Shown: positions 10,348-20,500 of the stretch, one piece after another
How positions within the stretch are numbered: the first letter of the stretch is position 1
Layout of the letters: each line of letters starts with the position of its first letter
Assembly (NCBI GenBank): GCA_034401795.1
Contig: JAVVLW010001576.1
Coordinates: forward strand, 1-64,000
Source: Chaetoderma sp. LZ-2023a
Taxonomy: Eukaryota; Mollusca; Caudofoveata; Chaetodermatida; Chaetodermatidae
Length of the DNA: 64,000 nt
Reading direction: 5' to 3'
Notes under the pieces: model-generated
The model's input: the letters and a program-made list of their open reading frames with translations, nothing else
Told to the model about the DNA's origin: nothing
Database searches by the model: none
Position numbers and translations under genes: made by a program

Positions 10348-12620
10348 ACACATGAGGCCCAAGGGGCCTGTATCGCTCACCTGGACCATAGGCATTTCAA
10401 CTAGAATGGTCATTAACAATAAGTATAACTCTAATGAGTTGAGCAGACTTGTAACAAGAAAACTGAGGCCATGTTTCTTTATGTATCAACTTCCATTGAA
10501 CAAACCTTTATGGCCCTTAGTCATCAATATCACATCTCCCAAATTTCGGCCCAATCTGTTCAACGGCTCTGGAGACAACGTTAGCTTTCATGAAAACCAG
10601 GCCATCAAAGATGGCTGCCCAACCATTTGGCCAATCAAGTCCCCTTGAACAAACTTGGCTCAGCTCTTGCCCTAGATCATATTTCATGAGGTTTGCATCG
10701 ATCCCCCAAGCAGTTTCGGAGATTTTTAAAGACGCTTCTAAAAATCAGACAAAATCCAAGCTGGCCAACAGTTTCGAAAATTGCAAATTTGAGATCAGAC
10801 TACCCAAAAACACATAAAACCAATTTCGGCATCAAAATTCATCAAATAAAAAAATCAAATATGAATGCCAAACCCGCTATATATTGATTGGCCCATGGCG
10901 GCCATGTTTTTTGACTATCAACTGTCCTTGAGCAAACTTTAATGACCCGTAGTCCATAATCACATCTGCCAAATTTTGGCCCGATCCCTTCAGCGGTTCT
11001 GGAGGTCGTTTTCGTTACTAGATCAACCAAGATGGCCGCCGAACCATTTGACCAATCACGTTTCTTTGAACAAGCTTCGTTCAGCCCTTGCCCTAGATCA
11101 TATTTCATGAGGTTTGCATCAATCCCCCGAGCGCTTTCGGAGATTTTTAAAGATGTTTCTAAAAATCAGCCGAAATCCAAGATGGCCACCGGCCCAATTG
11201 GCCGATCGTCTTCCTTTGAAAAAGACTTGAATCTCTATTCCCTAAGGATGCTTCCTGTCAAATATAATTGAAATCGGCACAGTAGCTCTCGAGAAAACAA
11301 AAGATTTCCCATTGCTTTAGTATGGGAGCTTTGGCCCGGAAAATGATCCAAGATGGCCGCCAAACCATTTAACCGACAGTTTCGAAAACTGTAAATTTGA
11401 GATCAGACTACCCAAAAACACATAAAACCAATTTCGGCATCAAAATTCATCAAATAAAAAAATCCAATATGGCCGCTAAACACGCTATAAATTTGGTCAA
11501 TGGCGGCCATGTTTTTTGACTGATCAACTTCCCTTGAACAAAGTTTAATGGCCCTTAGTCCCTAATCATATCTACCAAATTTCAGCCCTATCCGTTTAGC
11601 GGTTCTGGAGAAGTTGTTTTCCTTACAACTAGGAAAACCAAGATAGGCGCCGAACCATTTGACCAATTATGTTCCTTTGAACAAACTTGGTTCAGCACTT
11701 GCCCTAGATCATATTTCATGAGGTTTGCATCAATCCCCCAAGCGGTTTCGGAGAAGATTTTTTAAAGACGTTTCTAAAAATCGGCCAAAATCCAAGATGG
11801 CCACCGGCCCAATTGACCGATCGGTTTCGTTTTGAACAAACTTGAATCACTAAGCCCTAAGGGTGCCTCCTGTAAAATATAATTGAAATCTGCCCAGTAA
11901 TTCTCAAAAAGAAAACATTTATAATTTCCCATTGCTTTAGTATGGGAGCTTTTGGCGGGAAAATGATCCAAGATGATCACCAAACCGTTTATCTGACAGT
12001 TTTGAAAATTGCAAATTTGAGATCAGATTACCCAAAAACACGTATATAAAACAAATTTCGGCATCAAAATCCATCAAATAAAAAAATCCAATATGGCCGC
12101 CAAACACGCTATATTTTGATTGGCTAATGGCGGCCATATTCGTTGACTGATCAACTTCCCTTGAACAAACATTAATGGCCCTTCGTCCCTAATCATATCT
12201 ACCAAATTTTGGCCCGATCCCTTCAGCGGTTCTGGAGAAGAAGTCGTTTTCGCTACAACTAGGTCAACCAAGATGGCCGCCCAAGCATTTGACCAATCAA
12301 GTTCCTTTGAACAAACTTGGTTCAGGTCTTGCCCTAGATCATATTTGAAGAGGTTTGCATCAGTCCCACAAGCGCTTTCAGATTTTTAAAGACGTTTCTA
12401 AAAATCGGACAAAATCTAAGATGGCCGCCGGCCCAATTGGCCAATTGGCTTCCTTTGAAAAAACTTGAATCTCTATATCCTAAGGATGCTTCCTGCTAAA
12501 TATAATTGAAATCAGCCCTGTGGTTCTTGAGAAGTCGCTTAAAGAAAAAGTTGACAGACAGATGACGGACTCCGGACGGTCGCCACAGCATAAGCTCACT
12601 TGGCCATTCTGGCCAGGTGA
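10348..12620 (+). repeat. Complex AAGATGGC-type repeat, about three tandem monomers (block 3)
   Basis: The best-preserved block of this family. The head at 10355-10390 reads 'ggcctgtatcgctcacctgg'. Equivalent 'aagatggccgccgaaccatt' phrases occur at about 10604, 11027, 11637 and 12266, so the full monomer is roughly 610-630 bp and the first is shortened. The tail at 12590-12625 forms a hairpin: 'agctcacttggcca' pairs with 'tggccaggtgagct' (one wobble), followed directly by CTAA. That resembles a Helitron-type 3' end (hairpin then CTRR), but no Rep/helicase coding is present. It is a non-autonomous element at most. Confidence 0.85.
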
Positions 12621-12628
12621 GCTAATAA

Positions 12629-13320
12629 TGTCATTAATTGGGTCACCGTGACCTTGACCGTTGACCCAAAAATCGATAGGGCTATTCGGAACGCGAAGGA
12701 CAATCTCCCACCCAAGATTGGTAAAGATCCCTTCAATAGAACTCGAGTTTTCATCTGGAAATGCAATATTACGTCATTAATTAGGTCACCTTGACGTTTG
12801 ACCCGAAAATCAATAGGGTTCTTCTGACCACCAAGGACAAGCTCCCACGCCACATTGGTAACCATCCCTTCAATAGAACTCGAGTTTTCATCCAGAAATG
12901 CAATATTACGTTATTAATTAGGTTTCGTGATCTCTGACTCCAAAATCGATAGGGTTCTTCGGACCACCCACACACGCTCCCATGCCAGATTGGCAATGAT
13001 CCCTTCAATAGAACTCTAGTTATTATCCTGGAACTCAATATTACATCATTAATTATGTCACTGTGACCTTGATCTTTAGCCCCAAAATCAATAGGGTTCT
13101 TCGGACCACCAAGAACAAGCTCCCACATCAAATTGCTAACGACCCTTCAATAGAACTGGTTATCATCCGGAAACAATATTACATCATAAATTAGGTCATT
13201 GTGACCTTGACCTCCGACATAAAAATGTATAGGGCTGTGCGGACACCCAAAACAAAGCTTCAAATCAAGTTTAGTTAAAGTTGTTCCAGTAGAGCTACAG
13301 TTATCTCACCAGACGGATGG
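12629..13320 (+). repeat. 137-bp tandem repeat, about five units, with AGGTCA half-sites
   Basis: Units start near 12629, 12773, 12910, 13046 and 13183, each with '(gt)cattaatt(a/g)ggtca', then 'gtgaccttgacc', 'aaaatc(g/a)atagggtt' and 'cttcaatagaactcgag'. Each unit thus carries TGACC half-sites like those bound by nuclear receptors. Related single units occur at 8650-8700, 10290-10345 and 47860-48210. Confidence 0.85.
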
Positions 13321-14628
13321 ACATAGCAAATACTATCCCCATATGGTGGGGGGGGGGGATAATTAGCAAGCCAGCCTATGGTAGATGCAGGATGTAGATT
13401 TTGCCAAAAAACAAAGAATAAACCAGCCCTGTCCTATAATTTAGCTGTGATTGACTCGCATAGAAAAATCACGCAAAATGAAAGCACACACGCCCACGCA
13501 CGCACGCACGCACACACACAGTTTAAGCTACATGTGTAATGTGCTGTTCCATAAATATAATAATATGTAGTACATGTACATATGAGAAATTAACAAAAAG
13601 GTCTAATATCAGCCTCTCAGTATGTTCCAATATTTATTTTAAAACAGCACTTTTCAATCGATAATTAGGTACTTATTTATACATATGTATGGACAATAAG
13701 ATAATTATATTGCACTGATTCCTTATTCTGCTTAATAATCATGAATCCATGGATGGCTCCCCTGTCTTGCAACTCGGCTGTGAAAAGAAAAAGAGCAAAT
13801 ATTAATCATTTAGTTGGAAAAGCCATCTAAAACTGGCCGCCGAAGTGGGCTTCATCAATGTCCATTTGCAAGCAAATGAGACTATTTAAAAAAATTTACC
13901 AATGGAATGTCTGGCTAAATAATCGAGACAGTAATTCCTGTAGTAATTTTTGGAGAAAGTTTAAATTTTCCTTACCAAATCTGACCTTTAGAGTTCACAA
14001 ACTGAATATTGTGAACACAGAATTTGCCCGGTAATGGTCAATCTGGACAAAAACTGTTTATGCTGGGGGTCATGTGAGTGTCCATGAGAATATTTTAGAA
14101 ACTTTATTCCTGGCTGTCTGTCTGTCTATCTAACCAGGTCTGGCATTTCAATGGTAAGTTTTCTCAAATATTCTCCTGGTCTGCAAATGGACATTCTATG
14201 AGAAAATCTATATATTCTTTAGCAGGTGTGACCATTAAACTGCAAAAAAATATATTCTGAAATGTATAATCTAGAAATCTTGCATGCAATTCTACTGTTG
14301 TGAGATAGAGTCAAACTGGTTTAAGGGACTACCATCCTAAAGGTGCCACAACATAGTGCTTCATCAAGACAGGTGAGAGGAAAAATAACTGTCCTAATAA
14401 ATCACCAGCTTCTTGACACAAATCAAAGAAACTGTCACCTTTGCTTTTTCATGAAGATAATCGAATGCTTAATTGCTTATACCATCAAATACTCTACCAT
14501 ACCACCACCACTGTCATCTCATCATCACCACCAACACCTCCCCCAATATCATAGTCCAGCTCCTGTGTGAAGAACGATGTTTTAGGGTCTTCCCAAAATT
14601 CACTTACTGTTTTTATAACTACGTTATA
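13321..14628. other. Non-coding stretch with simple repeats and a foldback remnant
   Basis: Contains a poly-G run (13348-13358), a (CACG/CA)n patch near 13483-13520, and a degraded copy of the 'gtccatttgca' foldback family between about 13855 and 14205. An ACC/ATC-rich simple stretch lies at 14495-14545. No gene seen. Confidence 0.55.
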
Positions 14629-14630
14629 TA

Positions 14631-16285
14631 CACCTGTGCAAAAGTTAAGCACCAGCAAAAACAATAGAACGTAGAAACATGATGGTACAACTAGGCTGCC
14701 ATACTTTTTGTCCCCGCGTTAGCTGACATAATTCCAAGTACGAAATGCACATGCATGCATGACTTCACGCCGCTTGATGTCCGTGCGTGGCGGGAAACAG
14801 CACACGTGTTCAGTTATGTAAAAGTCCAGTTTGAGGTGTAGAACATTACATACAGATTTAGGCTACAAGATTAAGAATTTTGTGTTCATGACCGTGGTTT
14901 ATTTGTACAGAGAGAATTAGCTCTTGATTGTGAACCGCTATGGCAAGACGAAGGTTAAGTGATCGTGTGAAATGGCAAATCATAGGCATGCATACCACTG
15001 GTATGTCATGCAGAGAGATTGGCAGACAGCTGAACATTAACCATACTGTAATCAGTCGTTTGATTGCAAAACATGGGCAAACTAACGAGGTGAACGACAG
15101 GCCTAGATCTGGAAGACCGAAGAAGACTACTGCCCGTGATGATCGAGCCCTAGTACGCCTTGTTAGGAGATCTCCATTCACCAACAACAGAGTGCTCAGC
15201 CAGCAATGGGAAACGCGCAATAGAGTGTCAATGTCTACCGTCAAAAGGAGACTGTATGCTGCTGGCATGAAAGCTAGGAGACCTGTCAGACATCCTCTCC
15301 TCACTGCACACCACAAAGAGGAGCGTCTGAGGTGGTGCAACGAAAGAAGACACTGGAACATGAGATCCTGGAGACGGGTACACTGTTCCGATGAAAGTCG
15401 GTTCCTGCTTCATGCCACAGATGGTCGAACTCGTGTATGGAGGTCCAGACGCACGGCGTACGACCAACGTAACATCATGGAAGAAGTTCCATTTGGTGGA
15501 GGTTCCGTTATGATATGGGGGTGCATCTCATTTGATTGTAAGCTGGATCTGTTGACTGTACCTGGAACACTAAATGGACAAAGATATCAAGATTCCATAC
15601 TGGATAGAGTTGTGGTCCCTCATTTTGTAAATCATGCACCTGGAACCCACCCTATATTCATGGATGACAACGCCCGACCACATCGTGCTAGAGCTGTGCA
15701 TGAATACCTCCGCCAGAATGCCATCGAAACCCTACCATGGCCAGCAAGGAGCCCTGACATGAACCCTATTGAGCATATCTGGGACATTCTGGGAAACATG
15801 GTGAGAAGGAGGGATCCTCCTGTGCAGAACCTACAGGAATTAACAGACGCACTCCATCTTGAATGGCAACGAATACCACAATGGCGTATCAGTCGGTTGG
15901 TGACCAGCATGAGACGTCGTATCCAGGCCGTCATCCAGGCACACGGTGGATATACCCGGTATTAATAATGACAGTCTCAAACTCGTGCACAGATGTTAAA
16001 CTTCGTTTTCAGACACCATTAATGACAATCTAGCCACGTGTGTCAACTGTAGGGCAATAGTTGTCAGTTGTGTCAACGTAACCATATTCAGGCCTCGTTT
16101 TTAAGTTCAAACAAAAACATAGTGTTTCCCCACCATCATAATCAGCATTCCTCTAGTTGCATTATTACCTCTTGCACTAAGATGGATGGGTACATAAATG
16201 TTTATGCTATTGCTTTCTTCATAGCACATGAATATACCCTCGCATGTGCGTAAAAATAGGGTGGTGCTTAACTTTTGCACAGGTG
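14631..16285 (+). mobile_element. Tc1-family DNA transposon, copy 1 (1655 bp)
   Basis: Perfect 24-bp terminal inverted repeats lie at 14631-14654 and 16262-16285 (starting 'cacctgtgcaaaagttaagc'). Both are flanked by TA (14629-14630 and 16286-16287), the target duplication expected for Tc1/mariner. One open transposase gene lies between them. A copy of the same length, about 99% identical by eye, is at 30483-32137. The small divergence suggests recent activity of the family. Confidence 0.97.
14940..15965 (+). CDS. Tc1-like DDE transposase, full length
   Basis: Complete 341-aa reading frame starting at ATG inside an element with intact ends. The N-terminal half holds a bipartite helix-turn-helix DNA-binding region (about residues 1-115) with a GRP-type AT-hook-like link at 58-62 (GRPKK). 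The catalytic core has D151 (CSDES), D243 (MDDNARPH) and E278 (SPDMNPIEHIWD). The spacing of 34 residues between the second D and the E gives DD34E, the Tc1 signature. It would cut and paste its own element at TA dinucleotides in the nucleus. Oddity: residue 149, just before the first catalytic block, is Cys where the sister copy and most Tc1 proteins have Trp. Full length is normal for the family, but activity may be impaired. Confidence 0.95.
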   Translation: MARRRLSDRVKWQIIGMHTTGMSCREIGRQLNINHTVISRLIAKHGQTNEVNDRPRSGRPKKTTARDDRALVRLVRRSPFTNNRVLSQQWETRNRVSMSTVKRRLYAAGMKARRPVRHPLLTAHHKEERLRWCNERRHWNMRSWRRVHCSDESRFLLHATDGRTRVWRSRRTAYDQRNIMEEVPFGGGSVMIWGCISFDCKLDLLTVPGTLNGQRYQDSILDRVVVPHFVNHAPGTHPIFMDDNARPHRARAVHEYLRQNAIETLPWPARSPDMNPIEHIWDILGNMVRRRDPPVQNLQELTDALHLEWQRIPQWRISRLVTSMRRRIQAVIQAHGGYTRY

Positions 16286-16287
16286 TA

Positions 16288-16607
16288 TATGTTGATAAAA
16301 AAATCAGACAAGTGCCACTTTCGCATGCCACAAGCTTGGGGAAGTTTTTTATGAGCATGTTAAATGGCACTTTGACTCGTCCCTTCTGAACAGTTAAAAA
16401 ATGCAATATATCTTTAATCCTTTATCATATTGCATATCAAACTGACAGAACGATTTCCCATAACCCAGATCCACAATTCTGGCAAAGATCGGAGAATCAG
16501 GAAACAAACGTGCGATCTGCCAAAGATCGGAGAATCAGGAAACAAACGTGCTAGGAATAAACAACATAAATACTGAATATTGCACAACATTCTAGTATTG
16601 GACAGAC
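16288..16607. other. Spacer between Tc1 copy 1 and DIRS-A1
   Basis: No gene seen. A 37-38-bp tandem duplication lies at about 16477-16551 (unit contains 'aaagatcggagaatcagg'). Confidence 0.6.
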
Positions 16608-16645
16608 TCAAAAAAGCATCCGCTTTTGTTTCTACGAGAATTCTT

Positions 16646-16805
16646 AATACTTACCAGATGTACTATTATGATAATGTCTATTATCTAGTCTAGCTCAAAA
16701 TAAACAATTAAAACTCCGCACTCTCCTGGTCCTGCCCATACTGTGTCCGGGAATACCATAGCCGCAGGTACCGAGTCAATTCCCAATCACAGTCAGATTC
16801 GTCTT
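16646..16805. repeat. DIRS-A1 inverted terminal repeat, 3' side
   Basis: About 160 bp, reverse complement of 23226-23385 with only a few differences. On the minus (sense) strand its outer edge reads 'catctg|gtaagtatta', a near-consensus splice donor. Outside it, 16608-16645 is a unique terminal extension that is copied only in the ICR. Confidence 0.9.
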
Positions 16806-16872
16806 ATATTTGCCTTGGCAAACTGCGAAAGCAGCTCAGCCTCACCTCAGCGAGGCGGCTGAGGCAGGGCCA

Positions 16873-16974
16873 TAGTACATCTGGTAAGTATTAAGAATTC
16901 TCGTAGAAACAAAAGCGGATGCTTTTTTGATTCTACTTCGAATAATACTTACCAGATGTACTATTATGATAAAC
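16873..16974. repeat. DIRS-A1 internal complementary region (ICR)
   Basis: First part (about 16873-16928): reverse complement of the 3' terminus 16608-16664. Second part (about 16929-16974): reverse complement of the 5' terminus near 23350-23397. The two ends are thus stored head to tail internally, the layout proposed in DIRS-1 to template the junction of the circular DNA intermediate. It shows the exact element ends independently of the flanks. Confidence 0.9.
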
Positions 16975-17580
16975 TCCGGATTTCGACAGCCAGGAAATGC
17001 CGGTGGGAGGAGGTGAGGCTCGAACCAGCACTCACCAAAACATCCAACAGAGAAGGTTGTGAAGAGACTAAAACCCTGGCATACGCTTGGGTTCTGCTAT
17101 CTGACTCATAGAGTGCTAAACTTCCATGGTCTAGACCGCGCTCCCCCCCTCTTTTGTCCGCACAAAACCAGAGGGATGTCCATGGGGATGCAACACCCAC
17201 CAGACCCGTGTCAGCTCCAAGTCTCAGCTAGGGCAGTCCAGTAGAGTGCAAAGAAGCTACTACAACTTCAATCTTTGAAAAAAACTATCAGTATATCGAT
17301 TAGATTTTCAAATTGGAATGAGTCTCATGTCTGTATGAGAGGATAAATATACTCTTGTACCAGACTATTCACTTACTCAGTCTGGTATTTCGACTGGAAG
17401 TAAACATATTTATAGTCACTTAATTAATGTAAACACTCACCATTTTTGAGTGGTTGATCTGTTCTTGATCATCACAGGAGCTAGGCCCAATCCACGGTCG
17501 TACTCAGTCATGTGCATAGCGCTTGGTAAGTGTAGGCGGAAGACTTTTGTGATGTGTGCGAAGTAGTGGTCGGACGTGGC
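16975..17580 (-). other. DIRS-A1 3' untranslated region
   Basis: Sequence between the recombinase stop and the ICR. It contains short ORFs on both strands but none conserved with DIRS-B. A parallel segment is at 48787-49394 in DIRS-A2. Confidence 0.6.
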
Positions 17581-20500
17581 TTAGTTTAGGTTTGACAGAT
17601 TGGCGACGGCTACTGGATTAAGTGTGCTGGAGATGTCGCGAAGGTAGAAATCAGTGAATGACGACTCGGCATGCCATTGTGCTACAGACATCACCTGCTC
17701 TAATGAGACACGCTTATAAAGGGCCGATGATGCTGCTAGTGCTCGGACCTCATGGGCATTCGCACGATCAATCTGCTTTCCTGTAGCGATCTTGTGCGAC
17801 ATCTGAATAGCGTCAACTATCCAACGAGAAATAGTATCTTTCGAAGCACGTAAATGGGGAGCTTTGAGACATAACCACAGAGATTTCGGGTCGTCTCTCC
17901 ACTCAGAAGTACGTTTCTTATACATCTTCAGACATCTGACAGGACACCAAGCACAAGAATTTGGGTCATGTCTAGTTAAACTTGGCAAATTGATCGGCTG
18001 TCCTGGATATTTAAGTGACTGATTCTTTGCCAGGAAACAAAGACGTGGAAGTAATCTTAAACCTTCACCCGTGACGACAAAACGGTCTTGTTCGGCAGAA
18101 AGCGCATGAATCTCGCTTCTCCTTCTCGCCGACGCTGCTGCAACCAAGAAAACTGATTTAATAGTTAACAGTTTAATGTCAATAGATCTAATCGGTTCAA
18201 AGGGAGCATGCCCTAAAACCTGTAGAACAAGAGATAGATTCCATGATGGGATAGGAATTGGCTGTCTGGGTCGCAGATTGCTCATTCCTTTGATAACTTC
18301 ATTCAAGGTGTCATTCTCCACTCCCTCAATGGTGAGACTAGGAATGACCGAAGCTAATGCAGACTTATATGCTGCTAGGGTAGAAGGTACAAGTTTGTCA
18401 ACTTCGTATAAATGACAGATAAAATCTGCTACGTGTTGAACAGATGCAGAAAAGGGATCAATATCTCTTCTCTCACACCACTGTGCAAATTTGTTGATTC
18501 TATAATTATGTCTTTGTGGTTGAAACTCTTCTGCCTGAAGCAACAAACTTCGCTGCTTGCTCAGAAAAGCCACCCTCAATTGCACACTGCTTGACAACAT
18601 CCATGCAGTCAATTTGAACATTTCTGGTCTGTCGTGAAGGTACAGACCCTTGTTCTGAGAGATTACATCTCTTGTGTCTGGAAGAGGGATTGGACTGCAG
18701 ACCAGAAGGTCCAGCAGATCCGTAAACCATGATCGGCCTGGCCAATAAGGGGCGATCAGTAGTACTTGGCACATCCCCTCTCTTATCTTTGCCAGAACTT
18801 TCGGGATGAGAATTGTTGGAGGATACGCATACGCGTACATTCCCTTCCAACTTATCGCCAGTGCGTCTACTGCTAGAGCTAACGGGTCCGGGATCGGTGA
18901 CACGTAAGTAACCATCTTTGCGTTTTGATTCATCGCAAACAGGTCGACATTTGGCTTGCCCCATTGTTTGAATAGAACCTCTGCTACCACTTGGTTGAGC
19001 TGCCATTCCGTCGGACGACAAACCGTCCTTCGACTGAGAGCATCCGCTAAGATGTTCAATCTTCCTGGAATGTGTGCTGCCCGAAGAATAATATTCCTCT
19101 CTTGGCACCACAGCAGAAGGTTCCAAACCATCATACACAACTCTGGTGATCTCGTCCCGCCTTGGCGGTTCAAATAAGACACCACTGTTGAGTTGTCTGT
19201 CCTTACTAGGACAATCTTGTCTTGAATTAGACTCTCGAACTTCTGCAGTGCAAATACCACCGCTAATAGCTCGAGCACATTGATATGTTTCTGCGCATTG
19301 GTCCGATCCCATTCCCCTGACACTGACTGATTGTCCAATACCGCTCCCCAACCTGTCAACGATGCATCCGTGAATATGGACATCTGAGGTTGAGGAGGTT
19401 GTAGAGGAACACCTCGCAGGAGATTCTGTTCTGATAACCACCACTGAAGGTGGAATATCAATGGTTCTTTTACTGGTATCCTCAGAGATAACGAATCTGT
19501 TCTCTGTGACCAGAACGACATCAAATACATCTGAATCGGCCTGCGCCTGAGTGCCGCATATGGCACCACCTTCTCCAGAGATACTAGCAAACCCAGTATT
19601 CTGAGAAATTGACGCGCCGTCAGATAGGCTCCTAGAGAAACCGACTCCAACACTGCAATCAGGCTTCTGACTCTGCTCTCCGCCGGAAAAGCTACGCCGT
19701 CCCTGAGATTGAAGAAAATTCCCAGATAAACAAACTCCTGGGATGGAGTCAGTTCTGATTTCTCTAGATTCACAATCCATCCTAGCTTTTTCAACAAGTC
19801 TAGGACTACTATCAGATTGCTGCGCAGAGTGACTGGATTCCCCGCCTTTAGCAGCCAGTCGTCTATGTAAGTGTGAACAGCTATGTTTCTCCTGCGAAGT
19901 AAAGAAGTCATGGCGAGAACCACCTTGGTGAAGACCCTCGGCGCCGTGGTCAGGCCGAAGGGAAGAGCATTGAATTCCCAAACATTGTCTTGGAAGGCAA
20001 ATCGCAGGTACTTCTGAAAAGGAATTGACATTGGAATATGAAAATAAGCATCCTTCAGATCTATCGATACCGCCCACATGCCTTTCCTCAGCCCTGTCAT
20101 TACCGCTGCTACCGTCTCCATCTGAAATCTGGGAGAAAGAATAAATTTGTTCAACGGTTTGAGATTGAGAATTGGTCTCCACCCTCCGGTACGCTTCGGA
20201 ACTAGGAACATGATCGAATAGAAGCCCAGCGATGACTGATTGGTGACTAGGTGAATCGCATTCTTCTGACGAAGCGATTCTATCTCTGACTGAATGGCGA
20301 CTAGACGGTCTAATTCCCTTGGAATAGGAGTCCATATTGGAGTCGAGGTTAACGGAACTAACGATTGATGGATGAGCCAGTCCGGATCGTAGCCGTTTCT
20401 TATCCACTGACAGACTAAACAGTCGCGCACGACCTGTTCCCATTGGTTTAGGAATAGCTGAAGTCTGCCTCCGACGGAAGGAATCTGCACACAGTTGTCG

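Noticed and set aside
14858-15361. 167-aa minus-strand frame opposite the Tc1 transposase
   Set aside because: Antisense shadow; the same shadow is found over copy 2.
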